64,000 nucleotides of DNA from Polyodon spathula (taxonomy: Eukaryota > Chordata > Actinopteri > Acipenseriformes > Polyodontidae): assembly GCF_017654505.1 (NCBI RefSeq), contig NC_054572.1:936864-1000863 (forward strand), in the 5' to 3' direction. This document shows, piece after piece, positions 20,575 to 33,986 of the stretch. The notes beneath the pieces are model-generated. The model saw only the letters and a list, made by a program, of their open reading frames with translations. It made no database searches and was not told the origin of the DNA. The stretch's first letter is position 1. Each line of letters starts with the position of its first letter. The position numbers and the translations under genes are program-made.

Positions 20575-23500
20575 CGCAGAAAACCAACTGAACAAGCCTG
20601 AGGCACGGGGACAAGTTTACTAAAATCAGATCTAGAATGTGGTAGCTCTCCAAGCCCATTCTAATCCGGGACATTGAGTTCCAGTTAAAAAATGAACATC
20701 CTGGTTGGAGCAACAAGTCCCGCTGCTCTAGTTCAAATTCAGCAGAAGTAAATCTTAGTAAACGTGTCCCTTACACATTCAGCCTCTAGCAATTTCATCA
20801 CATTTCTAGATTCTAGCTTCACGGACAAAATGCCAAGGATGCTGCCTTAATATTCATATATTCAGATAAACAAATTTATCAATAAAACAAATAAATACAT
20901 AATATTAATAAAAAATAATCTCAGTCTGGCTCAAAAGATTAAAAAAACGTGATTCAATGTGATTGAACATTAGCCAGGGCAGCTTAGAAACTATTTGTGC
21001 AAAGCGCTTTTCTGGTTTTTTCCATTTTTTGAGCAAAGGAAGGAAGACTGACCTCACTTTTAAGATTACATGATAGCATTCTCCAAATTATTTCCAGATA
21101 CTGAAAATCTCTTCCCCGAGCAGTCTGTCTGAACTGCTGTTACAGTGAACCTAGCAGCAGACACATACAGTAGTATATTAATACCAAGCTCTGATGTTGG
21201 TACTTTCCATCGTGCCTCTACAGTAAATTGTTCCCTGTAAAGGTTTCTGTTGATGAATGGTCTGGTCTCTTTCAAAACTGAAAATAGACTCAGCAGGTGG
21301 AGTGTTAACTAATGTTAAAGAGCGGTGGTGTTCAAATCTTTCTCTATTCAACAAAATCATTCACATTTACTGTATTCATCTTTACAGTGTATATCTCCGA
21401 GATAAAAACACAAAGATATTGTCCTTACCTGCCTCTCCACAGGTTTGAGAATAGATATTGAGGTCCTCTTAATTGTGGGAGTGGAATATTCTCCAGCCCT
21501 TGCAGGATGTTATCACGGTGCATTTCAGCGTTGAGGTTTATCTTGACCAGTGGTGTCCAAACCCGACTGGGGCTGCACTCCAGAGTGGATTTCTCTGAGG
21601 CAGCTAAGCACCTAATTATAAACCCTGATAGAGGTTAAAATGAGAATTAAGAGAGGCCCACTGTGGAATGTTTGGACACGTCTGCTCGAGACATTGCATG
21701 ATCAGCCCCCATCACTGACTTTTGAATCTGGTATCAGGTGAGCCCACTCATTCAACCCAACACAATTCACAGTGTATGCAATAAAAAATCCTTGGGAAGC
21801 TTAGTTATCCAAGTTCGAGCCACTTTAGAAACAAGTGTAGCATCAAAGCATACTCAATAATTAGCATCATTTGTCTGTACACTACACATCTACTTACAAT
21901 GCAGTGCCAAAGTCTCAATTAAAAAATATGACCTAAATGCAATGTTTTGCAATAGTTAGTACAGAAGTTATTGCCACTGTTAGATGATTTTTTTATGCAT
22001 TAGTGGAAGTGCCTCTGTATATTTAAGACTTGTTTTGCTTGGTTCATTTAAAATAAAAAAATACTGAAGCTTCTCCTTAAACATTTTGAGCATTGAGAGG
22101 AGAGGACTTGGTTTCCCCACCCAGTCTCCTGAATGCAGAGCGCACTGGAAATCTGTATGCTTCAGCAAATGCATGGAATGTGAAAACCTTGGAGATTGAG
22201 CTTAATTCAGAATCTATGGAGACATTTGACTAAATCAAGCTGTGCATAGACCACCAGCTGTATTTAGCTCATTCTGCAAATATTCCATAGTACAACTTGT
22301 GTCCAAAGTGGGCTGGTATTGAGTTTTAGTTTGGAGAGGCACAGCTTAGAAGGTTGCCTGTGTTAACACCTCATAAATACTCAAGTGCAACTCCAGCGGA
22401 AAATCTCTCAAAGTAGGAATCGTGTTATTATTTTAATGAGGGTCTTTCTCAAGGATCACTCCCAGAATGGAAGGAGTGATTATACATTTCACTCATTAAA
22501 CTGCTACGAACGACATCCAAAACAGGGAATATACTATATAAGATCTTACTGTTAATGCACAACTTAATTTTAGCAGTGATTAATTCTAGTGTGATAAATA
22601 TTTAAGAATCTTTGCAGCATATGGGCAATGAGAAACTAGGCTGCTGTTAGGTGGTACACTGTATTCACAATAACATGATGTGAAACAGAGTACCAGTATT
22701 GAGTATGGAAACTGTAAACCTAATTTGAGGTATTTTTAGAGGGACAGTTTGGATTTATTCACAGAGCACAAATTAAACATTTATAAGCATTCAATAGAGA
22801 AAGGCTTCTATCCTTTCTTGACTCATCACACTCTCAATCAGACTAGACTGCTATGTTTCAGAAAACTAGCAAACAGTGCCATTATTCAGTTATACATATT
22901 CCAGGTTTTGTTCTCCAAGTATACTTGGAAAAAATTGTTATAAAAAACCATTCCGGACATCATAACATTTTAATACGATTACACAAGTGCCTGTCGTTGC
23001 TGTTATTGTCATGGCAACTGTGTTTTTTATAATTACATCCCCAGGTTTGCAATGCATCACTGTTTTATGTTGTCAGTGTACTACAGAACCTGTGTGTTGA
23101 TAGCTGTAGTGAATTCCACAGAGGGAATGCATTTGATAGTTTTTTAATCTGTCTGGATTGCTACATAAAAGAATACTTGATCCACACAGAATGCGTTTTT
23201 TTCCGTGGACGTCTTTGTGCGAAGACGAGACAGGAATTTTCAAGCCAACCTGATGCACTTCTATTAGGACCTTATTTTTCCAATTGCTGTCCGGTTCTGC
23301 CAAGATGCAAAAAACTAAAGCTGGATCCTGAACTGGCCTTGTTTCTTAGTTGGTTTAAAAATTAACATTGTGATTTTTGGATGCCAGTTCCCAAACAAGA
23401 TAGCAACCCTTCTCTTACTGTGGTGTTTAGTGAGCACTGGTAGAAGGTGTTGAGTGATGAATGGGTTTTCTCACTGCATCCAGAAAAAATCATCTGCTCA

Positions 23501-26500
23501 TCAGCTTAAACTTTGCAGTAAAAGTCAATATTTTGGATTAAACAAGAGCTGTGTCTGAAGTATGGCCTGAAACCCAGACAGTCACGCTTACCAAAACTTT
23601 ACTGGCTTCATAAAACATCACCTGACAAACCCTGCCAAAGCTAGCAAACAGGTTGCATCATTTTTAATAAAATCAGACTGGAAAAAAAAAATTCTAAAAA
23701 CAACGGGCAGGTAATTTAAAGGCACACTAAAGTCTGTGAGCAAACATAGCATGCATGTGTCCTGTAAATACTGAGAAACCCCTCCATGCAAGTCTCAGCT
23801 CCTTGTTAAAGGCGTGCTAACCCATCTGCAACATGATCCCTGGGATTGGTTGAAAATCGGTTGCCACTTATTACTAATCTGGGATATGTAGAAATCCAAA
23901 ACGCAATACATAGATACAAAAGTTGCTGCTTCTTCCAAGTAATGCATTACTTTGTGTGTTCAAGCTCACCCCAATGATCGAGCTGCAATCAGACCATGTG
24001 ACCTGCAGCACAATATAAAAAAAATGATAGTGAGAATAAAGTTAATAAGGACGGTGTTTAAAGTATTGGTTAACACTCTTTTCAGTCTGCTAAATACATA
24101 AGTATAAACAGACAGTGCATTGTCTGTTTGCACCTGTGACCTGTCTGGAAGTTGCAGGCTTCCTCTCCTGCCCCGCCTCTAGCCTTTTATTCCCACCAGG
24201 GCCGTTCTGATTACACTCCTGCTTCTGTCTGCAAGCTGATGATGTGCACTGCAGGCAGATCCCTAAAGCCCTGCCCATCAGCTTCTCTGGCTCTCTCAGA
24301 GTCCTGTTACTGCCTGGCTTTCTCATTAATGGAAGAATGTTTGTATTCCTCTGCAGTGCCAGCAGCTCTCTGCTCTTTACATCAGGGCTTTCTTCACGGT
24401 GGGGTCCAAAGCACCCAGAGTAAAAAATATGAACGCCAGAACAATTTGAAATATGATCCCGCCATAAAAGATAAATCATTAATACAAGCTGTTCCTACTT
24501 GCTAATTGCTATTTCATTCTAGAATAAATCATTTGTAAACTATTACGTCTTCGTAAAAGTATTTAAATTGTACTTTCTGCGCAACATTTAATTATGCTGT
24601 GTGTTCTGTCTGAATCTTTGCTTATTTTAGGTCATTATTTTCCATGCTTGTTAATTAATCCAGCATATGCTGCTTCTAAAAAGACTCCTCAAGGTAGATT
24701 TTTGGAATACATACCTACAATGTACTTAAAGTGTAAATCTTTTTGCACAATGTATGTTAACCTGAGGGGGTTTAAGGTTAGGGTTAGGGTTACGTCATGC
24801 AAAAAAAGTACATTGTAAGTATGCATAAAAACATTGTAATTATGTGTAAGTACACCTGTACTTACTAAGCAACTACTGTGTAAATACACAGTAACTAGAG
24901 ACACAGTGCAATGTGTTACCATAAAGACTACACACATAGTAAGATATTTAAACAGGTAAGAAATAATTTAGCTGCTATATCTGCTTTAATTTACTTTGCA
25001 TGTCGATCTTGGACATAAAGTTTTGCAAAACCTGTATTCATTTTAAGAGTGCATTACTGTATGCTGTTAAAAGTGCCATAAATGCTGTCAGAAACACAGT
25101 GAGGTGCAAAGGTCTTTTCTGGCAGTGGTATTGTTGCATTGCTGTTAGGCTCAGGGTGTGCAGTGCAGTTCCATTGCTACAAACCCTTCATAAACTAGGA
25201 GATGCCATTATTTATATTGCAGTGATGGTATACTCATTACCTCTATGGTCAGGTGATTGATAGCCCCCAGTTTTCTTTTCCTAACCAGAGGAAACTCCTG
25301 TCCCAGGTGGGTTGCTCTGTAACTTGATCATGTCAATGTTTTTTGTGCAGCTCTTCTTTCTTGATGAACCCACAATGTTCACCTTGAGACATAGGGGCCC
25401 GTGTAATTACCCGTGCAATTACCTCCTGTTTTTGACAGGAGAAAATGAAATATTACAGAATGAAAAAACAAAAACAAGACCTTGAATTGTATTGCTTATT
25501 ACACAGTAGGAGAAGTGGCATGTCTCTGTCATTCACTTTCACTGGGATTCCTAGTCTTGATAACAGGACACAGTACAGTTTGAATAAACAAACATCACAG
25601 ACTCCCCTTCACAACAATGCACAACCTGCCATTGCAAAGCAGTCCGACTCAAACAGAACATGATTTGATTTAAAATCCTTTAAAAAAAATAGTCCAAAGA
25701 ACTTTTAGACACTTGTCAGTACTATATTCTTATACAATACATGTCATTATTTTGCAGTTAACTTTCACATGTCTACGTTTATGGCGAGGAATAGAGTATA
25801 ATTTCTTTATTAGGTTAGGGAAACCTTTAACTGCTCCAGGGTTTTTACTCTACATGGGTGTTAGCCAATTAGCGCTTGTTTTGTTGATGGTGACTTAATC
25901 TGTAAAATCAAGGACACGCTTCATTGTGATGGCATCATTTACAGAAAGAGTGGGTGCATTGTGATGTCATTAACCTAAGCAAGTAGAACATGCAAGCTGA
26001 TTTAGAATGGACAGCTGGGCATGCACGCTGGAATAGGACTGATAGGTAATATCTAAACTGAGATAGATTATGTTTACAGACACCCCTTCCATACTGTATT
26101 CCAGCCTATCATTCCCTCTCACCAAAATGACCTCATGACTGAAGCCCGAGTTGCCAGAAGTTCAAATGCAGACTGTTATAAAAATGTACAAAATGAGGCA
26201 GTTGGGTTTAAAATTATTGTTGAATTCACGCTGGCTGATGTTTAAACAATCACTTTATTCATTTTTGTTTTTTTAGCTCATCAATGGAAAATGCAAATCA
26301 AGTAACAGGATACTAAGAATTAATCAGGAACATAAATATGTCTGAACAGCGAGAACTTTATAGAGAAACTGATAGATAAAACATGTTTAACAACCTTGTA
26401 GATTCTCAATGGACAAACTAAAGGAACACGAGTCTGAGAGACAAACTAGAGTTTATTTTAAGTTGGTATCTCCACCCCAGGACTGCACTGTACCATAAAA

Positions 26501-29255
26501 GAATGCAAGCATAAATTTTAAATCTGCAACGTGTGCAAACGCTTGAAGTTAAACAACTACAGTATCATAAGCAAGCAGAAGGACCTCAGTGACTTCACAA
26601 GGGGCATGACAGTGGTCCATGCAGGGATGGCCAAAGTTGCCCCTCCCACTCCTGGCCTTTGTACTAACCCGTCTCTAAATTGTTTAATTGAATCAATTAA
26701 ACCTCCACCCAGACCCTGAAGTTGAACCCTGTTAAACCAGGAGTAGACTGTCCCTCCAGGACCGTGACAGGACACCCTTGGTCAACCAGGTGTTTCTGGA
26801 ATGGCAACGTTTGCAGAAAACCATCAAAATACAACTCACAAGTAGGTCATGATGGACTCTTCTCAGCAACAGCAGGGCTACAGTAGTTCAAATCACACAA
26901 GCCTCGAACAAGACCCATCTGTTTCCCTCAATGTGCCGGGAGCTACAGTACATGGTTCTATCCACTATTACAGCCCCTCCAAGGACTGCCTACCCAAGAC
27001 CATTATTCCAATAGAATAAAAAGCTCTGCCACAGTATCCCAACATTCCTTGCATAGCACAACTTCATTAACTGGGTAAAAAAGGGCCTTTCTGCCTCAAA
27101 ACAGCTTCAATTCAGCTTTTCTCAAAGAAGAATTCATTTCCTAATTGGGATTTTAGAGGGCTTGGAAAAAAATGTGATAGATCTACTGCTGAGCTTCTTC
27201 GGCGGGCCACCCATACGGAGCAGATGATTAAGAGAGTGGGTGTCTGTTAGGAATGGATCGTAGTGTGGGCCGACCTATAGCAAACTAAATATGCTTGTGT
27301 CTTAATGAGTGGGGCAAGCACATGGTACACAGGACTGCATGAGGGGTAAACAAAAACAGTAAGGAGCCCAGTGCATTTATTAGCACACACTAATATTCAG
27401 TTTATAGCCCATGGTCAGTGCTTTGAAAGTAAATATCTGAGTGCTGTAGTAACACCTTTTATTGCCAGGGTGCATATAGACTTTGGGTTAGATTCTCATG
27501 TATCCCGAATCATCACTGGCGCATTCTGGTCTACATTCTCAGAGTGACTCATCATGCGCATGAAACACACCCAATAAAGCTACCAAACCAGACATAAACA
27601 ACACAGGCGTTGAATTTAGGGGCTTGTGAGTCATCTAGAGCTGCTTATTATTGTTTTTAGAAATATAAATAGTGGGGTTTTTTTGTTTGTTTTGTTTTTT
27701 TCCTTAGGACTGAAATTGCGCAACATGACAATTTTGATTAATAACTTTCAGAATCTGGTCTTTCGTGTCCAGTAATGCTGTCTGCAATGACTGTGATGAT
27801 TAAATAAACTTTTAAAAATGATTTTCAAGTACTTACAGGGTATCTCCTAAAGCAGACATACGACTGCCAGATCAGCACAATTAAGAACTCATTAACACAA
27901 TTTATATATTAGAGCACATAATTGTTAATAGGTTAAAGTCCCGTAAACACAGAAAACCAATAAGTTTAACATCCTAATTATCCTAAATTAAAAAAACAAA
28001 ATAGCACTTATCAAACTTGAACGTCTGTGTAATAATCTGATCTCCTACAACATTCAGGTTTATGACTAGTATGGTAGTATTTTTGCCAGTTTGGAAATGT
28101 TTTCATGTTACTTGGGATTTGTAGACTCCAGTTAGTCTATACAGCTTAATGATTATGAAATTGATAAGACGCACTGAGGCATGGGGTCCATTAGAAAAGC
28201 ATGACATGGTCTTGTATTATAAACTACATAATCATTGGCTTTTGAATGGAAAAACTAAACTGCTATTCCGGGACTAAAATAACAGAGTTTTTTTTTTTTT
28301 TTTTTTTTTTTAATGTCATGCAATTAATTCTTCTAAATCATGTCATCATCGCTGACCAATCAGTAGACATATTTCTGTACAAAATGTAATGAAAAAAGAA
28401 TATGGTATAACAGTGTATTACAGCACTATGTATGAATTTAAAGGAGTGCCAACTAACGTAGTACAATCCATTATCTGCTGCTGAGTAACAATAATTAATA
28501 AAATAATGAAATCTGATATGCATATGATTGTTTCTGGATTTTGTGAACAGGAGAGGAGTGCTGCACCAACCAGTTATTTGGTTGTCTACACAGGTGAGGA
28601 TCATTGGTGGTGATTTTGCTAATATACCATTCCAAGTGAGACAAGAGAAGAACTTGGGTCTGTGACGATTGCTTCTTAAACCCAGCATACAGGAGGAAAC
28701 ATGTTAAAGTTCGGGACTAAATTCAGAATTACATTCCAATTGAGACATGGTGTTTGCCATCTCAGAGGTTTATCCTGCACTCCCATCATGAAGTCTGAAG
28801 CTCAATTCATAAAAGCCTGCTGGATATTTACGGAAATAATTACGACCCTGGAATTCAAGAGTCATGCACAAATAAATGCTTTCTGTTCACAGTGAGAGCC
28901 AGAACGTTCCATTACATCCAGATACATGCTGTTTTGGTTAATTGCTCACGCTTGTAGCCTTTTTAAGTTATTAAAACAATGGTCTCTTTTAAAAAAAAAA
29001 AAAAATTCTGTCACGAGTCTTTCATGGAACATGTTTTATCAATACGTGGTCTTACCAAGCGCAGATAAAAAAAAAAAAAATGCATGATTCTTATCATTGC
29101 AAAGAAATGATTCAGCGGAGCAAAACCAGACTGTATTTTTGGAAACGTTGTTCATGAAAAACATTGGATTTGCCACTTAAATACATTCCTTTAAAAATTG
29201 CATTTTCATAACAACATTATATATATATATATATAATAAATCAGACTCAGTTCAA
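20575..29255. other. Intergenic block between the lumican-like gene and the LINE remnant
   Basis: The first about 300 bp are the 3' UTR of the lumican-like gene (AATAAA at 20881). The rest is AT-rich without supported exons. It contains MITE copy C (24705-24920), a possible dispersed repeat at about 26625-26790 (TTTAATTGAATCAATTAAAC, then 'ctccaggaccgtgacagg'), a poly-T run near 28288-28312 and short poly-A runs near 29000 and 29075. I see no conserved gene. Confidence 0.55.
24705..24920. mobile_element. Palindromic MITE, copy C (partial)
   Basis: The right arm is clear: TAATTATGTGTAAGTAC, CTTACTAAGCAACTACTGTGTAAATACACAGTAACTAGAG and an ATGTGTTACC end. The left arm is degraded. A short GGTTAGGGTTAGGGTTA tract at about 24776-24792 occupies the loop, as in copy A. 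Confidence 0.65.
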
Positions 29256-30600
29256 CTCCTCCTACATGGCACAAAGCAACCACAGCTCAACGGAGGAAGG
29301 TGGTCGTCAACGAGGTGCAAAAGCAGGAGGAGAGGATGAGGTGCGTAAAAGCAGTTTCCCAGGCAAAGCAGGGAGAATGGACAAGATGGGAGAGTGTGGA
29401 ACAAGGTAAGATCTGCTGCCAAAATCTATGGACAGTGGAACAGAGCAGGATCAGTGTCCTCATCAGGTCAACATATGATCTTCTCCCATCACCACAGAAC
29501 TTTAAACTATGGGTAGGAGAAGATCCATGGTGTCCTTTGTGTTCATCGCCAGCTACATTGAGAAACATTTTGACAGGATGTAAGGTGTGTCTTAGCCAAG
29601 GATGGTTTACTTGGAGTCACGACCAGGTGCTGCGTTGTTTAGCCTTAGCACAGGAAGACAACAGGTTGCCATCAATTCCAGCAACATATGACACAACGAA
29701 TAACATTCATCTATCCAGGGGAGCAACCACCAAGAAAAGGTATTAAAACCAAAACTCGTCTAGGACAACTGGAAGCTGTTAGAGACTGGAAAATGCTGGC
29801 AGATGTTGGACAACTGCTTATTATCACCTGGGATTGACACTACTAACTTTCAACCTGCTGTTGTGTTGTGGTCTGGATCAGCACTCCTTGTTCACCTGGT
29901 AGTTAACAGTGCCATGGGAGGATGCTGTGGATGAGGCATATGAAAGGAAGAAACTTTGGTACGCTCAACTAGCTAATGAAGCAGAACAGCAAGGATGGAA
30001 AGTCCAGGTTTTCCCAGTGGGAGTGGGTTGTTGAGGATTTGTGGCACACTCCACAACCCGGTTTCTCAGAGACACCCGATTCAGTGGTCAAGAGTTGCAA
30101 CACATAGTGAAAAACTTAACTGAAGCAGCAGAGAGGAGCAGCAACTGGCTTTGGTTGAGATGAAGATTCTGGTTGGGGACCTCAAGCACAGTAGAAAGAA
30201 AGCAACGTCAATGGAAAGGAAGGTAAGTAAACTGGGCTTAGCTGAGTGGGGGACAGAGGGGCGTGATGCTGGGACGCCAGAATCACCCTATTAAGGTGAG
30301 GTGTGCTAGTCGACTTAACACCTAGGATGGAAGGTGCCCACTGGAAGACTCCAGAGAAGTACTGTACTCAGCTCAATCCAGACAGTTGTCATGCTGATGA
30401 GCTGCAGAGACCACACTATGGTTGATCCCTGGAGCCAGCATTGCAGCCATTGTGTGTGTGCTGATGCGCCAGGGAGGCAAAATAGGCTGATCCCTGGAGC
30501 CAGCATTACTCTTCACCCATCAACACCAGGCAGAAGGATATCTGCATCATCAGATGGAAGGAAACGCAGATAGATCACATTAGTTTACAGTAAAAGAAGC
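29256..30600 (+). pseudogene. 3' end of an RLE-type (R2-like) non-LTR retrotransposon, decayed
   Basis: Translating 29300-29746 gives a C-terminal LINE Pol segment with the zinc-knuckle pattern CPLCSSPATLRN-ILTGC (H replaced by N in this CCHC motif), preceded by SVLIRSTYDLLPSP and followed by WFTWSHDQVLRCLA. Further fragments in shifted frames match the restriction-like endonuclease part of fish R2/R4-type elements (PAVVLWSGSALL, where the family has PD; VPWEDAVDEAYERKKL; EAAERSSNWLWL). Stops and frameshifts make it dead. Sequence after about 30200 looks like its 3' UTR. The 5' part is missing, as is usual for truncated LINE copies. The family name is from recognition, not a search. Confidence 0.72.
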
Positions 30601-31157
30601 TAGCTGGTGCTTATGTTGGCGAGAGCCGACTACAATATCAGCATGAAGTTTTAACACCTACTTTCATGTAATGGAAATCATCAAACCATCAAAGAATATT
30701 CGCATTGGCACCAAATCAATCACACAAGCCAATCATACCTTTGATACAGTATACAATATATAGAGCTAACAGCACAGCATAAATAAAGCACTTAGAATTT
30801 TTTTTTTTTTTTTTTTTAAAATTCAGCAAATATAAAACCTAATTATCCCAGGGGAACTATACTACTAGCAGCTGGTCAAACTTTTGGACATTTTAAGTGC
30901 CACATTACAAACTGAGAATGGGCTGTTTTTTTCTTTTTTTTTTTAATTCAGTACCCAATCCTAATCTCACAGTCTGCAGCAGGGTGCTGATGCTGTTATT
31001 CAGGAGGATCTCTTCAATTGGGGAGAGCGTGTGGGCGTGGGGATTACATTTTTACATTTTAAGAAATTTGACAAAGACGCTATTGTTGACCCTCCAAAGA
31101 ATCTGAAGGGAAAACCTCAACAGGCAGCTTCAGTTTGGAAGGAGGAGAGGGATCTAG

Positions 31158-31215
31158 ACAGAGAGAGAGAGAGAGAGAGAGACACACACACACACACAGC
31201 GAGAGAGAGAGGGTG
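31158..31215. repeat. (GA)n-(CA)n-(GA)n microsatellite
   Basis: Compound dinucleotide repeat: a GA tract, an ACACAC tract and a second GA tract. Confidence 0.9.
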
Positions 31216-32159
31216 AAAGGAAGACAGAGGGGAGTGAGAAAGAGACCAGAAGCGCCCACTCTAACACAGGTACGAAACGCGGGTAAATACAGTAGCAATA
31301 ACATTTGTACCACTACCTTTTTTTAAAAAAAAATATATATTCATATTAATTTGCTGCATATACTTGCATTGCTTTTTATTCACGTTTTGCAGTTTCTGGA
31401 CGACTAGAGGATGAATAGTTCAGTTTGTCAAACTGGACACAGAATATTATCGATTAATAAACGATAACTATATAGCCTTATTGAAATATACATATTTATC
31501 AGCCGTGTCTTTGCATTGATCATAGGATCATTGCGTTTGTTTAAATCACGTCTGGGCTTTTAAGTTAATGAGTTAAGGAAGTTAATTAATTCTATTGTTT
31601 TGTTTGTAGTCTGCTTGAAAATATATATATGGCAATCCGTTAAGCCTGTGAACACACCGATATGAGTTTACCATGGCAATTGCTTATACCTTTATTATAT
31701 CATAGATTTTGAAATTCTTGCACGTTCTTTTTTTTTATGTTAGTGGATTCTAAAACAGCGGGTTCGTTCCTGTGGTATTAATTATACTAGCCTGTCCCGC
31801 GTGTGTATTCTATTGCCAACCATTACAAACATACAGTGCGCAGGTGTTCACCACTACAGCGCTATAGCTGCCTGCGAGGCTCCCTCATTTTTTACAATCA
31901 AGCAATTGATTTTTTTGATTTATGTCATAATATTTTGGCAGTAAGAAATCTATGCAAGGATAAAAAAGTGCATGGGCTAATAACTTTTGGATGCACACAT
32001 GTTAAAGCGGTGTTCGTTACATTTCTTAGAAGTCCAGTCCCATAAGATAAATCTCGCATGTGACCTAAAACTTTTATTTAAAAATAATAAATAGTAATAA
32101 TCATAGAAAGACAAATCTTATACGAATTTACAGAACATAATGTATTTGATATAGACCAG

Positions 32160-32195
32160 TAACAATACTACTACTACTACTAGTAATAATAATAA

Positions 32196-32243
<48 letters not shown>

Positions 32244-32244
32244 T
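32160..32244. repeat. (TAA)n microsatellite
   Basis: Trinucleotide TAA/TAC tract of about 80 bp. Confidence 0.9.
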
Positions 32245-33986
32245 CTAAAAAGTGCTGTGAATCAATGTGTGGTAATTGATCCCATACAGATGTGTACATG
32301 TATTGTTATTATTTTAAAAATATAAATTAAAAAAAAAAGTTAAATGCATTAGAATCCTAAAGGTAACCAATAACACCTAAAAAGGAGTGGGCGTCTTGCT
32401 TTCAGTCCCAACAGCGCAGACGGTAATGTATCCCTCGCTTAATGGAAGCGTTGCATCAATCTTCAGATTCTTCGCTGGCACATGTTAAACGGAATGATGT
32501 GTTTTTGACTACGGTTCCTAATATAAAACGTTGGAGTGTCTGGGTTTCCTTGCATGGTTTTGTATTTTAAATGCTCTACCAGTGCCACAGGCCCGACCGA
32601 TTCACATTCCCACTGCATTATCTGTGTGCGGTCATAGCTCCTGCTTTAGTTTTTGTTGTTGTTGTTGTTTTTGTTTTTGTTCTGCGATTTGATTAAAAAG
32701 AAAAGGATTTAATTCAGTCATGGCTAGCATCCAAGTACATAGGTTGAGACCCGAGAAAGTATGGGGGGGCATCCATATTGTAGATCCTAAGAAAAGTTTC
32801 CCTGCGACAGAAATATGGTGCAGACAGAATAATAATAATACGTTCGAGTCATTTTTTCCAAGCTGCTCAAATTAAAATTGTTTCTTTACCTCATCAAACA
32901 TGGGAAAAAATGTTGGAAAAGGTTCCGTGCAACCAACTGCCAGAAAAAAAAGACTAAAAGTCACCATGTGTTTCATGCACTTAAAAAGTCTCAGTTTTGC
33001 CTTTCTGTCTTTCTATATTTAAACTGCAGTCCATCCCAACGTGATATAGAAACTCCGTGAAAACATGGCGACAAAGCATGCTAATGGTCAACACATACAC
33101 ATTACTTGCACTGAGCACTGCATCAACAATGCATTAAAAACAGAACCAAACTCTCGCTTCTCCTCCTCCCCTCGGAACTCTTTCCTTGTCAAAACACTGC
33201 TGGCAGCCCCAATAGAATGTTTCCATTATCAGGGCTGCTTGGCCTGCAGCAGTGGCTGAGACAGTAAAATAAGCACAGTATGCTGTGCCTACAAAGCATT
33301 GAACTTTCCTGCAAATGCATCTGACTGCAGTGAGCTTATTGTACAGCATAGCAGGAGCTGCACTTGAGACAACATTGGAACTCACGAAAAAGAAAGAAAA
33401 ATAAACAAACAGCGTCAAAACAAAGTTTTTTTTTGTTTTTGTTTTTTTTTAATCAGGCTTAACTCTGATTATTCTGATTATTCTCCGAGACTCTCATTTC
33501 CAGATGTCTGGTTGCAGCACAGGACGAATAACTTGCAACATAAAAACATATTAATGAATAGTGCTTTATTAATAATATCATGATGGTATTTCAGATACTG
33601 TTATCAAAAACAATTATCTACATTGTGCTTTGTAGCCAGTTCTTTCTGTGTTATAGAAATATGAATTTGCTTTGGCTTTGGGTGTTAGCCCGTGCCTTGG
33701 ACAATTCACTCATTGAGAACATATTTTCATATTTTATATTTCATAAGTATGTTTCTCCAGTGTTGACATCTGTATTCAGCAGTTAATTCCAAATTCTAGG
33801 TACGTGTTCTTTTCCAAGACTAATCGACACTTAGACAAGGCATCCTAAAGGGCACACTGGGATAACATCTTTATAGATGTATGTATCTGTAATAGGGTTT
33901 CCACATTACGTTTCAAGATATGCACTTTGTTCTCCCCACCCATTGCTTATCATTCCTTTTTGTTTGCCTGCACAGGATCCAGTACC

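Larger units (their letters stand above)
30601..33975. other. Upstream region of PRELP
   Basis: No coding exon. The PRELP coding exon starts with an acceptor at 33975, so a non-coding first exon must lie upstream. One weak candidate ends at about 31269, where CACAG|GTACGA follows a GA/CA-rich stretch (31158-31210). Other contents are poly-T runs and an AAT/TAA tract at 32160-32244. Confidence 0.4.

Noticed and set aside
33927..33986. Upstream in-frame ATG for PRELP
   Set aside because: It lies before the splice acceptor at 33975, so it is intronic; the ATG at 33987 is followed by a proper signal peptide.
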